In this document: positions 26,646 through 34,262 of the stretch, piece by piece
How the letters are laid out: each line of letters opens with the position of its first letter
Numbering within the stretch: position 1 is the first letter of the stretch
Origin: Caballeronia udeis
GTDB taxonomy: Bacteria; Pseudomonadota; Gammaproteobacteria; Burkholderiales; Burkholderiaceae
Length of the DNA stretch: 64,000 bases
Direction of reading: 5' to 3'
Assembly (NCBI RefSeq): GCF_001544555.2
Contig: NZ_FCOK02000005.1
Location: 1-64,000, forward strand
Made by a program: the position numbers and the translations under genes
Notes under the pieces: model-generated
Databases searched by the model: none
Told to the model about the DNA's origin: nothing
Seen by the model: the letters and a program-made list of their open reading frames with translations, nothing else

Positions 26646-27602
26646 ATGAATGCCATGACACCATTGCCCATGCCGCCTTCGGGCTCCCGCGTCAATTTGC
26701 GCTCCAGCAGCGGTCGGGGCTGGAATGGCTTCGGTGCGGCGCTGCTCGGTATTTCGGCGGGCACGCACCGGATTCCGGCCATGGCGCATCACCGCGTCGG
26801 TGTGCATGTCGGCGCGCCGGTGATGGCGCGCTGCATGTGCGAGCAACGCCGCTATGCACGCGTTCAGGCGCATGGCGACGCCGACGTGATCCCCGCGGGA
26901 CTCGAAGGCCAATGGACCGACGAATCGGATTGCACGATCCTCAGCATCTGGATCAGCGAGTCGTTCACGCGCAAGACGCTGGAACAGTTGGAACTGAAAT
27001 CGGGCGTTGCCGAGATCCGTCCGCAACTGCAGATGCGCGATCCGCGTTTTCAGCATCTGGCGTGGGCGCTGCAGGCCGAACTCGACGCCGGCGACGCGTC
27101 CGATCCGCTTTTTGCAGAAAGCCTCTGCACAGCCATGGTGGTCCGGCTGGCCGGCAATGGCGCCGGCGCCAGCATCGCCACGCTCGACGGCAAGAGGCGT
27201 ACGTTGGCGCTGAGAACGGCTACGAGCGTGATCGACTTCATTGAAAGCAATCTGGACCAGCGGCTGATGCTCGATGAACTTGCCGCGCTGGCCCAGCTCA
27301 GCGTGCCGCATTTCAAGGTGCTCTTTCGCGAGACGCTTGGCGTGCCGGTGCATCGATACGTGGTGCAGCGCCGCGTTGAACGCGCGAAGGCGTTGCTGTT
27401 GCAAGGCAAGCTCAGCGCCGCCCAGGTAGCGCTGGAAACGGGCTTTTCCCATCAGAGTCACATGGCGCACTGGATGAACCGGCTGCTGGGACTGACACCG
27501 CGCGAGATCATGAAGAAGGACAGTGGCCAGGCGATGCACCTCGCCAGCCCGGCTCTGGTGAGTACAGCGGCTACAACGCGTAAGCAATCGCTTTCGCGTT
27601 GA
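26646..27602 (+). CDS. AraC-family transcriptional regulator
   Basis: A 318-residue regulator with an N-terminal sensing domain of no clear family and a C-terminal double HTH: LALRTATSVIDFIESNLDQRLMLDELAALAQLSVPHFKVLFRETLGVPVHRYVVQRRVERAK, then ALETGFSHQSHMAHWMNRLLGLTPREI. GAGGA at 26634-26638 selects ATG 26646. The MFS gene begins 4 bases after its stop, so the two are co-transcribed. It probably governs that transporter and the divergent NmrA-like gene. Confidence 0.88.
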   Translation: MNAMTPLPMPPSGSRVNLRSSSGRGWNGFGAALLGISAGTHRIPAMAHHRVGVHVGAPVMARCMCEQRRYARVQAHGDADVIPAGLEGQWTDESDCTILSIWISESFTRKTLEQLELKSGVAEIRPQLQMRDPRFQHLAWALQAELDAGDASDPLFAESLCTAMVVRLAGNGAGASIATLDGKRRTLALRTATSVIDFIESNLDQRLMLDELAALAQLSVPHFKVLFRETLGVPVHRYVVQRRVERAKALLLQGKLSAAQVALETGFSHQSHMAHWMNRLLGLTPREIMKKDSGQAMHLASPALVSTAATTRKQSLSR

Positions 27603-27606
27603 GCCG

Positions 27607-28848
27607 ATGACCGATATTCCGGGCAATTCGCTTGGCCGCGCGTCCGGGCGATCAATCGACTACGGTTTGTGGGCACTGACGTTCAGCTATGTATTGAGCC
27701 AGTTTTTCCGCAGCTATGTAGCCGTGATTTCGACACAGCTCATCGGGGATTTTCATTTCACTCCGCAGATGTTCGGCTGGTTCTCCGGAGCGTTTTTTCT
27801 TGTCTTCGCCGCCGCACAAATTCCGGTTGGATTTATGTTCGACCGGTACGGCGTGCGTTATCCCACAGCAGTCCTGATGAGCGTGGGCACGCTGAGCGCC
27901 GCGATTGTATCGGTGACGACCGACCCGCGTCTCGCCATCATCGCGCAGGCCGGGATCGGACTGGGTTGCGCGCCAGTCTTCATGGGACTGCTGAATCATG
28001 TTCTGCGTCATGGCGCGGGACCGCGCGATGTACGCTCGATCACCACCGCGGGCGCTATTGGCATGTCCGGGGGACTGCTGGCGGCGTTCCCGCTAAGCTG
28101 GGCGACAGCAAATTTTGGCTGGCGTTCCATCATGGCGTTGTCGGCCATGCTGATGCTGCTGGCAACGCTCGGCGTTGTCTTCTTCGTGCGTCGACGAGAC
28201 GAAAAGCCTTCGCCTGACGCGCCGCAATCGCAACCATCGCCGGGAGGGGTAATGACTCCCGCCCGCACGAGCGACTTGTGGACCTTGATGCCGGTTTGCC
28301 TGGCGATGTCGGTGGGCGGAACGTTTCGCACGTCCTGGGGCGGACCGTATCTGGCCGACGTATTCGGTTTCGACGTCATAGCGCGCGGCAACGCAATGAC
28401 CGTCACGAGTATCGCGGGCATAGGCGCATCGTTCTGTATCCCGTTCCTGGTACGGCGATGGTCTCCCAAGCGGTTGTCTCTCGGCTGGCAGGTGACCGGC
28501 GTCGTCGCGGCGCTCGTGCTTGCGGCGATGCCGCAGCGAAGCCCGGTTATCAGCATTGCTGCGATCTGCCTGTTGTTGTCCGTAGGCTGCATTCATCCGC
28601 TGGTCATGTCACAAGCACGGGCGATCATTGCGCCGGGCAAACTGGGGCTTGGGTTGGGCTTGCTGAACAGCCTCGTATTTTTGGGTGTGGCGCTGGCAAG
28701 CAGCATCTTCGGCTCGATAGCAGAGGAGGCACGATTGACGGGCGTATCGAATGCCGACCTCTATTCAAGGCTCTTTGTCGTGACGGCGGTGCCGCTCGCT
28801 GTTGGAGCACTCGCCTATTGGTTCAGTCCCGGACGCGCGCGCAGATGA
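27607..28848 (+). CDS. MFS transporter
   Basis: A 413-residue transporter with twelve predicted helices. The inter-helix motif near residue 78 (FDRYGVRYP) matches the D-R-x-G-x-R pattern of the major facilitator superfamily, and the central cytoplasmic loop is charged (RRRDEKPSPDAPQSQPS). It starts 4 bases after the AraC gene. The substrate is not predictable from sequence; linkage to an AraC regulator and an NmrA-like redox protein suggests a small organic compound. Confidence 0.87.
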   Translation: MTDIPGNSLGRASGRSIDYGLWALTFSYVLSQFFRSYVAVISTQLIGDFHFTPQMFGWFSGAFFLVFAAAQIPVGFMFDRYGVRYPTAVLMSVGTLSAAIVSVTTDPRLAIIAQAGIGLGCAPVFMGLLNHVLRHGAGPRDVRSITTAGAIGMSGGLLAAFPLSWATANFGWRSIMALSAMLMLLATLGVVFFVRRRDEKPSPDAPQSQPSPGGVMTPARTSDLWTLMPVCLAMSVGGTFRTSWGGPYLADVFGFDVIARGNAMTVTSIAGIGASFCIPFLVRRWSPKRLSLGWQVTGVVAALVLAAMPQRSPVISIAAICLLLSVGCIHPLVMSQARAIIAPGKLGLGLGLLNSLVFLGVALASSIFGSIAEEARLTGVSNADLYSRLFVVTAVPLAVGALAYWFSPGRARR

Positions 28849-28866
28849 TGCATCGATGGTGGTTCG

Positions 28867-30072
28867 TCAGCCTCCGACCATCCGCTGGCGGCTTTCCAGC
28901 GAACTGGCGACAACGGTCATCCCCGCCAGCGCCACCATCGTGATTCCGTATACATCGGTAGTCAGGCGCAAACCGACGACATGGGCCATGGTCCCCGCGA
29001 TGATCGCCGGCACGCTGAACGCCAGATAACTCAGCACGTAGAACGCCGCCATCAGCCCCGCTCGTTCGTGCGCTTCGGCCAGCGGCAAGACCGAGCGCAA
29101 TGCGCCCTGAAACGCCGAGCCAAAGCCCATGCCCGCCAGGATGGTTCCGGCAAAAAAGATCGCGGCATTGCCCGCGTGCACCCCGGCCAGCGTCACCAGC
29201 AATCCGGTTGCAAGCACCACCGCACCCGTCATCAGCAACCGGGGCGTGCTCAACGCGCGCAACAGCAACACGGCAACCAGGCCCCCACCCGTCAGAGCGA
29301 ATACGACCCAGCCGCCCGTCATGACGTCGTTGTCGCCTGTCACAGCACGCGCCAGCGTCGGCCCCAACGACAGATAGAACCCGCCCAGCGCCCATACCGC
29401 AACGTTGACCGGTGCAATGCGCAACATCGCAGCCCGCGCTGCACGAGGCACCCGCACGCGCGGCACCAGCGAAGCGAGCGTCCCCGGGCTCCGGCTCACC
29501 GTCTCCGGCAGCATCCACACGCCCACTGCCTGAAGCACGAACCCCACGGCCAGCAACACGTACACAAGCCGCATGGGCGCGGGCGCATAGTCGACCAGCA
29601 AGCTCGTGCCAAGCGCGCCCACCCCCATGCCGAGCATTGGCGAAAGCGTGTTGACCAGCGAACCGCGCGTGCGGCTTGCATCCAGAATCGCCGCACCCAG
29701 CGCGCTCGTGGCCGTACCGGTCGCAAAACCCTGGAGCACACGCGCCAGGATCAGCATCTGGACGCTGTGGGCGCCGGCGAAAACGAGCATGGCCACGACC
29801 TCGAGCGCCACACCGCCCATGATCGCCGGACGCCGGCCAATGTGATCCGAGAGCGACCCGGTCGTCAGCAGCGCGGCCAGGAGGCTGAATGCGTAGACGG
29901 CGAATACCAGCGTCAGCGTGGCCGACGAGAACCCCCATGCCTCCTGATACAGCCGGTAAAGCGGTGTCGGCGCGCTCGACGCGCCAAAGAACATGGCCGC
30001 GATGAACGCATAAAGCGGCAGCGCATGGCGTGTCCTGTCAGGGGTGAAACGAGGGGCAGTATTGAAGGCCAT
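28867..30072 (-). CDS. MFS transporter (drug-exporter type)
   Basis: A 401-residue twelve-helix transporter with the motif-A loop GSLSDHIGRRPAIMGG (about residues 72-87) and a proline-rich start APTPLYRLYQEAWGFS typical of a proteobacterial exporter group. GGAG lies just upstream of ATG 30072. It is divergent from the TetR-type gene at 30203, the usual layout for a repressor-controlled efflux pump. Convergent frames of similar length on the plus strand are shadows of this GC-rich gene. Confidence 0.87.
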   Translation of the reverse strand: MAFNTAPRFTPDRTRHALPLYAFIAAMFFGASSAPTPLYRLYQEAWGFSSATLTLVFAVYAFSLLAALLTTGSLSDHIGRRPAIMGGVALEVVAMLVFAGAHSVQMLILARVLQGFATGTATSALGAAILDASRTRGSLVNTLSPMLGMGVGALGTSLLVDYAPAPMRLVYVLLAVGFVLQAVGVWMLPETVSRSPGTLASLVPRVRVPRAARAAMLRIAPVNVAVWALGGFYLSLGPTLARAVTGDNDVMTGGWVVFALTGGGLVAVLLLRALSTPRLLMTGAVVLATGLLVTLAGVHAGNAAIFFAGTILAGMGFGSAFQGALRSVLPLAEAHERAGLMAAFYVLSYLAFSVPAIIAGTMAHVVGLRLTTDVYGITMVALAGMTVVASSLESRQRMVGG

Positions 30073-30104
30073 TGCACACTCCGGAAAATAAACGCAAAAT
30101 AATT

Positions 30105-30160
30105 GCTTTAGCGAATTGTGCGCGTTGTTCTTCGTTAATGCAAATTTTTAGCTTTTAGCG
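30105..30160. promoter_or_regulatory. Repeated GCTTTAGCG motifs between MFS and TetR genes
   Basis: GCTTTAGCG at 30105-30113 and GCTTTTAGCG at 30151-30160 lie in the 130-base AT-rich divergent region. The first is embedded in AATTGCTTTAGCGAATT, an imperfect palindrome. This is a plausible TetR-type operator arrangement. Confidence 0.4.
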
Positions 30161-30202
30161 GATTTCATCGATACGAACGAACAAGGCGGAGAGAGACAGG
30201 CA

Positions 30203-30775
30203 ATGGCAGCAAGAGAAGGGTTGCGACCCGGTGGACGGAGCGCGCGGGTGCAGGAGTCCGTGCATCATGCAGTCAGGACGTTGCTGGACGAAATGCCGCG
30301 CGAGGAACTCACCGTGCCGCAAGTCGCGGCGCGCGCGGGGGTGACGCCGTCGACTATCTACCGGCGCTGGGGTGACCTGCCGACTCTTCTCGCCGATGTC
30401 GCCCTGCAGCGTTTTCATCCGGATAACGGCCCGGCTGACACGGGCACCCTGCGAAGCGATCTGGAAACGTGGGCGCAGGGGTATCAGGAAGAGATGTCGT
30501 CGGCGCCCGGCCGCGCCATGACACGCGACGTGCTGGCAAGCAACGATCCCCGCAGCCCCGCCTGTCAGTGCGCGGCCATCACGCGCTCGCAGATCCAGAT
30601 GATCCTGGACCGGGCCGCCGAACGAGGCGAAACGCCACCCGATGTGCATGCGGTGATGGATCAGGTGGTCGCGCCGCTCATCTATCGCCTGCTCTTCGAC
30701 GATCTCCCGATCGACCCCGCATTCGCCCGCACCCGCATGGCGGTGTTGCTGGACCGGACAAGGCAAGGGTCGTGA
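30203..30775 (+). CDS. TetR-family transcriptional regulator
   Basis: A 190-residue repressor. The HTH region reads VPQVAARAGVTPSTIYRRWGDLPTLLADVAL (about residues 35-65), and the C-terminal helical domain is of the TetR_C_33/AcrR-like kind. A GAGAGACAGG stretch precedes ATG 30203. It is divergent from the MFS exporter gene and presumably represses it until a toxic ligand binds. Confidence 0.88.
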   Translation: MAAREGLRPGGRSARVQESVHHAVRTLLDEMPREELTVPQVAARAGVTPSTIYRRWGDLPTLLADVALQRFHPDNGPADTGTLRSDLETWAQGYQEEMSSAPGRAMTRDVLASNDPRSPACQCAAITRSQIQMILDRAAERGETPPDVHAVMDQVVAPLIYRLLFDDLPIDPAFARTRMAVLLDRTRQGS

Positions 30776-30900
30776 AAAAACACACGGTTGTGCTTTCCCT
30801 GGCTAAATCCTCTCGGGATCAGAGCGGCATCCGTGAGATTTCCTGATGATTCACACGCGCCGCCGTGCTCGCTTCACTGAATGATCCTTCCACCTTCTTC

Positions 30901-31149
30901 TTACGCTGCAAGCCGATAACTCATCATTGCTGGCCGTGAGATGGCAGGAGGGAACACGCACCAGCTACCGTCGTCGTGGCGAAAGAAAAAGATTGCGCGC
31001 GAGCCTGTTGGTGCCGAGGCCTCGATGCGCACGTAGCGTCTCTTGTCCAGACTCATGCGGCCGAATTGAACCACGTGGATCCGCATCGCAGGGGTGGGCG
31101 CCAGCCATTTTTCGACGAGGTAACGCAAGGACTTCTCGGCGATGTTCAT
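30901..31149 (-). CDS. Small conserved hypothetical protein
   Basis: An 82-residue cytoplasmic protein with no signal peptide or membrane helix. It has a basic middle (RRYVRIEASAPTGSRAIFFFRHDDGSWCVFPP) and a C-terminal SYRLAA. AAGGAG at about 31157-31162 (minus strand) is correctly spaced for ATG 31149; upstream ATGs at 31164 and 31191 are less well placed. It looks like a conserved Burkholderiales family, but I know of no function. It lies 141 bases downstream of the DUF4148 gene on the same strand. Confidence 0.65.
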   Translation of the reverse strand: MNIAEKSLRYLVEKWLAPTPAMRIHVVQFGRMSLDKRRYVRIEASAPTGSRAIFFFRHDDGSWCVFPPAISRPAMMSYRLAA

Positions 31150-31290
31150 CTCCGTCTCCTTCATGCCAATACTGCTGGCCGGTGCCGACAAACACGACGG
31201 CGCTCATCCGCATACCGAAATATTCCGCGAGCCTTGTACCCGGGAAAAGGCCGGGTGCAAGCTCGTGTCCGACCTGCCGGGAACGTCGGC

Positions 31291-31560
31291 TCAGCCACCG
31301 CCGTAAAGCGCGTTCAAGCGGTCGAGCGACCCATCCTGCTTGGCGCGCATCAGTTCATCGTAGACCTCCGCGCGGGTCTTCCCAACGGGCGCAGCGTTGC
31401 TCTTCATTGGTGCTGCCGGCTGCGTGGGCGCCGAATCCGCTTGGGACGCCATGGTGCTGTTATCGCCCGGCGTCCCCTTGGCCGTGTCGTACTCCCCTGC
31501 ATAGACCTGCGAAGCGACGGCGATCAGCGCACCAGCAACCGCTAACGTGAGGTATTTCAT
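31291..31560 (-). CDS. DUF4148 family small exported protein
   Basis: An 89-residue exported protein: signal peptide MKYLTLAVAGALIAVASQVYA, a Ser/Thr/Pro/Ala-rich linker, and the conserved block PVGKTRAEVYDELMRAKQDGSLDRLNALYGGG. The block is nearly identical to the end of the protein at 516-779, although the linkers differ. GGAGAG four to five bases before ATG 31560 favours this start over 31572. Periplasmic, function unknown. Confidence 0.85.
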   Translation of the reverse strand: MKYLTLAVAGALIAVASQVYAGEYDTAKGTPGDNSTMASQADSAPTQPAAPMKSNAAPVGKTRAEVYDELMRAKQDGSLDRLNALYGGG

Positions 31561-31910
31561 GACACTCTCCATTTCATTAACTTAGGAATACCGATCATAT
31601 TCACTGAATTGAATGCATCGGATTGTGGCGTCTGAGATAATGTAAGGATCTCAAGGTCCTGGATAAATCAGTCAGACGCACACTCATATAACTACGGCCA
31701 AGTGCGGTTTATTCCCCTCACCCCGTCAATCTCAAGGCACCTCTTTTTATCGATGTCCAGAGAGCGGGAATAAAACCGCCCGGCCGCAGGTCTTACTTTC
31801 AGGTTGGATGTACACGCGTGCGCGTAAATACTTTTCCCGATCCCTGCGCGTCTGGCTGAAGTCGTTATTTAATGAAACCCCGTCCGCGTTCGACATCAAG
31901 AGGAATGGAG
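31561..31910. other. Intergenic, 350 bases, with long-armed inverted repeat
   Basis: A divergent region between the DUF4148 gene and the cyclase-type membrane protein. It holds the inverted repeat GCGGTTTATTCCC (31704-31716) and GGGAATAAAACCGC (31766-31779), whose arms pair over 13 positions with one extra base. The 49-base loop contains a CTTTTTAT run. It could fold as an RNA hairpin or be two operator half-sites. No coding frame stands out. Confidence 0.55.
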
Positions 31911-32660
31911 ATGCAATCGATCTTGCGTCATGTGCAGATTGGATCGGGCGTGGTGCTGCTGACCTATCTTTTCCTCCATCTGGTCAATCACGCGCTCGGA
32001 ATCTGGTCGCTGGATCTGGCGGGACACGGTCTCACGCTTGCCATCAGGCTATGGCACAGCACGCCCGGCACGATCTTGCTCTATGGTTCGGCCGCGCTTC
32101 ATTTTTCGCTGGCGCTGCGCACGATCTACGGACGCCGCCGCTGGGTGCTGCCGGCTACCGAATGGATCCGCATCTGGGCGGGACTGAGCCTGCCTCTCCT
32201 GCTCATCCGCCATGTGGTTGCAACCCGTCTTGCCGCCTCGCTCTACGGCTTCGAACCGAACTATGAAAAGATCGTGATCACGCTGATCTCAAGCGGCACG
32301 CAGGGGCTGCAACTTGCGCTGCTCGCGCCGGGCTGGGTACACGGCTGTCTCGGACTCTGGATAGGTTTTGGCCACTACGATCCCGTGCGCCGCGCAAAAC
32401 CCGCGCTGATCGCGGTGCTCGCTGGATTGCCGCTGCTGTCTGCGGCCGGTTTTCTTCACATGACCCGGGCCGTCGAGAAGATGCGTCCCATCCTCCCTGC
32501 GCCCGATCCGAAGCTGCTCGTACATCAGGTCGCGCTGGATGCCTGGCGTCACGATCTCCTGATGCTCTATGTGTCACTGGTCGTTGGTGCTCTGGTCGCG
32601 GGCCAGTTGCGCAATCGAATCGAGCGCCGAAGTCTCCCTAAGACATCGCTCGATGCCTGA
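31911..32660 (+). CDS. Orphan membrane domain of a class III adenylate cyclase
   Basis: A 249-residue membrane protein with about six helices. It matches the N-terminal membrane part of rhizobial/proteobacterial adenylate cyclases that continue into a 2Fe-2S ferredoxin and a cyclase catalytic domain. Markers are YLFLHLVNHALGIWSL, LWHSTPGTILLYGSAALHFSLALRTIY, LLIRHVVATRLA and APGWVHGCLGLWIGF. The histidines in these helices resemble a heme- or quinone-binding cytochrome b arrangement. The protein stops after the last helix (IERRSLPKTSLDA), and neither ferredoxin nor cyclase follows before the MurA-like gene. ATG 31911 is spaced six bases from AGGA. It may be a truncated remnant or a free-standing sensor subunit. 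Confidence 0.7.
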   Translation: MQSILRHVQIGSGVVLLTYLFLHLVNHALGIWSLDLAGHGLTLAIRLWHSTPGTILLYGSAALHFSLALRTIYGRRRWVLPATEWIRIWAGLSLPLLLIRHVVATRLAASLYGFEPNYEKIVITLISSGTQGLQLALLAPGWVHGCLGLWIGFGHYDPVRRAKPALIAVLAGLPLLSAAGFLHMTRAVEKMRPILPAPDPKLLVHQVALDAWRHDLLMLYVSLVVGALVAGQLRNRIERRSLPKTSLDA

Positions 32661-32860
32661 CGCATTCATGCAGGCGGAAGAATCATGGGGGTTTCCGTTG
32701 GCCTTGACTATAAATTCCAGGCTGGAGTCTCTTGCGGCAACCGCTAAGCCCAATGGATCGGGCCCCTTGGCGCCGTGATAAATTAGCCACACCTACCGCC
32801 TATGCGCACTGCACGGTGGCATCATTATTCCCTCGCTTCTTCCACGAGCCTCTTGCGAAC

Positions 32861-34162
32861 ATGTCGAATCTGATCGTACATGGCGGCGTCGCCCTACGCG
32901 GGGAAATCACGCCGTCCGCCAACAAAAACGCTGTCCTCCCCATCCTTTGCGCCACGCTGCTGACCGATCAGCCGCTGCGCCTTATCGGCGTCCCTGAAAT
33001 CACCGACGTCAAAAAGATCCTCGAGATTTTCCGTACGCTCGGCAGCAACGTGTCGATGGACTTTTCCACCGGCATCCTCGACCTGCATCATCACGCAACG
33101 ACCTTCGACCCCGTCGCGCATCATCTGCCCGAGGAAATGCGCTCTTCCATCATGCTCGTGCCGCCCTTGCTCGCGCGGTTCGGCGTGGCGCGGCTGGAAA
33201 ACGACGTCAAGGGCTGCACGCTGGGGGTTCGGGAAATCGATCCGCATGTGGAGGTATTCGAACGTTTTGGGGCAAAGGTCGAGCGCACGACCGACTCGCT
33301 GATCGTGCGGGCCGCTACACAGATGACCGCGAATCATCACTGGCTGGACTATGCCTCGGTCACTACCACCGAGAACTTCGCGCTCTGCGCGGCAGCGGCG
33401 AACGGTACGTCGACGCTGGTGAACGCGGCGTCGGAACCGCACGTACAGGAGTTTTGCCGTTTCCTCGCGCTGCTAGGCGTGGAAATCGATGGCATTGGCA
33501 CGTCGCGTCTGAGCGTCACGGGCGGCCGCAAGCTGAGCGGCGGCGAGTTTCGCTTCAGCGAGGACTTCCATGAAATCGCGACCTTCCTCGCGCTCGGGGC
33601 GATCACCGGCGGCAACATCGCGGTGAGGAATACCGCCCCCGACCAGTTCCCGCTGATCGACCGGACCTTCGCGAAGTTCGGGGTGAATGTAGAGCATAAG
33701 AACGGCTGGTCGCGCGCGTTCCAGGACGGTCCATTGCGCGTGCGCCGGCCGTTCACGCAAAATATCCTCACCAAGGTGGAAGCCGCGCCCTGGCCGTATC
33801 TGCCGGTCGACCTGCTGCCCATCTTCATCGCACTCGGCGTGAAAGCCGAAGGCAGCGCCATGTTCTGGAACAAGGTCTATGACGGCGCAATGGGGTGGTC
33901 GGTCGAGCTGTCGAAGTTCGGCGCGCACGTGTTCCTGTCGGACCCGCACCGGCTGATCACGTTCGGCGGCCTGCCGTTGAGTCCCGCGAAAGTGGAGAGC
34001 CCGTACATCATCCGCGTGGCGATCGCGCTGCTGATGGTCGCGGCGAGCATCAAGGGGCGTTCGGAGATCATCAATGCACTTCCGATCCGCCGTGCACACC
34101 CGCGCTTCGTGGAGAACCTGCGCTCGGTCGGTGCGGACGTGGAGTGGACCAGCAGCGAATGA
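32861..34162 (+). CDS. UDP-N-acetylglucosamine 1-carboxyvinyltransferase (MurA) paralogue
   Basis: A 433-residue enolpyruvyl transferase that adds enolpyruvate from PEP to UDP-GlcNAc, the first committed step of peptidoglycan synthesis. Key residues are present: Lys22 and Asn23 in SANKNAVLPIL, the reactive Cys119 in KGCTLGVREID with Arg124, the Asp in PYLPVDLLPI and the Arg in YIIRVAIALL. The loop around the cysteine differs from the usual GGCAIGARPVD, and the body is diverged. This is therefore probably a second MurA, not the housekeeping copy, which in Burkholderia normally lies beside hisG and other conserved genes. ATG 32861 gives a protein aligning from its first residues; it has no strong ribosome site. 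Confidence 0.85.
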   Translation: MSNLIVHGGVALRGEITPSANKNAVLPILCATLLTDQPLRLIGVPEITDVKKILEIFRTLGSNVSMDFSTGILDLHHHATTFDPVAHHLPEEMRSSIMLVPPLLARFGVARLENDVKGCTLGVREIDPHVEVFERFGAKVERTTDSLIVRAATQMTANHHWLDYASVTTTENFALCAAAANGTSTLVNAASEPHVQEFCRFLALLGVEIDGIGTSRLSVTGGRKLSGGEFRFSEDFHEIATFLALGAITGGNIAVRNTAPDQFPLIDRTFAKFGVNVEHKNGWSRAFQDGPLRVRRPFTQNILTKVEAAPWPYLPVDLLPIFIALGVKAEGSAMFWNKVYDGAMGWSVELSKFGAHVFLSDPHRLITFGGLPLSPAKVESPYIIRVAIALLMVAASIKGRSEIINALPIRRAHPRFVENLRSVGADVEWTSSE

Positions 34163-34177
34163 CTGAAGAGGTAAATA

Positions 34178-34204
34178 GGCGTCGTGGCCGGCAGCCGCGA
34201 CGCC
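34178..34204. terminator. Stem-loop after the MurA paralogue
   Basis: GGCGTCG (34178-34184) pairs with CGACGCC (34198-34204) around a 13-base loop, 15 bases after the murA-like stop. There is no U-tract, so its action as a terminator is uncertain. Confidence 0.4.
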
Positions 34205-34216
34205 AACAAGCCCGAA

Positions 34217-34251
34217 CCGTGCCGGCGATAATCAAACACTCGCCGGCACGG
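34217..34251. terminator. Strong stem-loop between convergent genes
   Basis: CCGTGCCGGCGA (34217-34228) and TCGCCGGCACGG (34240-34251) form a perfect 12-bp stem with an 11-base AT-rich loop. It lies between the converging MurA-like and ggt genes, the expected place for a bidirectional terminator, though neither side has a good U-tract. Confidence 0.6.
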
Positions 34252-34262
34252 CTTCGCGTGCA

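Noticed and set aside
26562-27626. A 354-codon minus-strand frame opposite the AraC gene
   Set aside because: No family resemblance. The plus strand encodes a clear AraC double HTH with a ribosome site.
28823-30102. Frames of about 370 codons on both strands over the MFS gene at 28867-30072
   Set aside because: They are shadows of a GC-rich gene. The chosen frame has twelve helices and the MFS motif, while the others are low-complexity Arg/Ala/Gly text.
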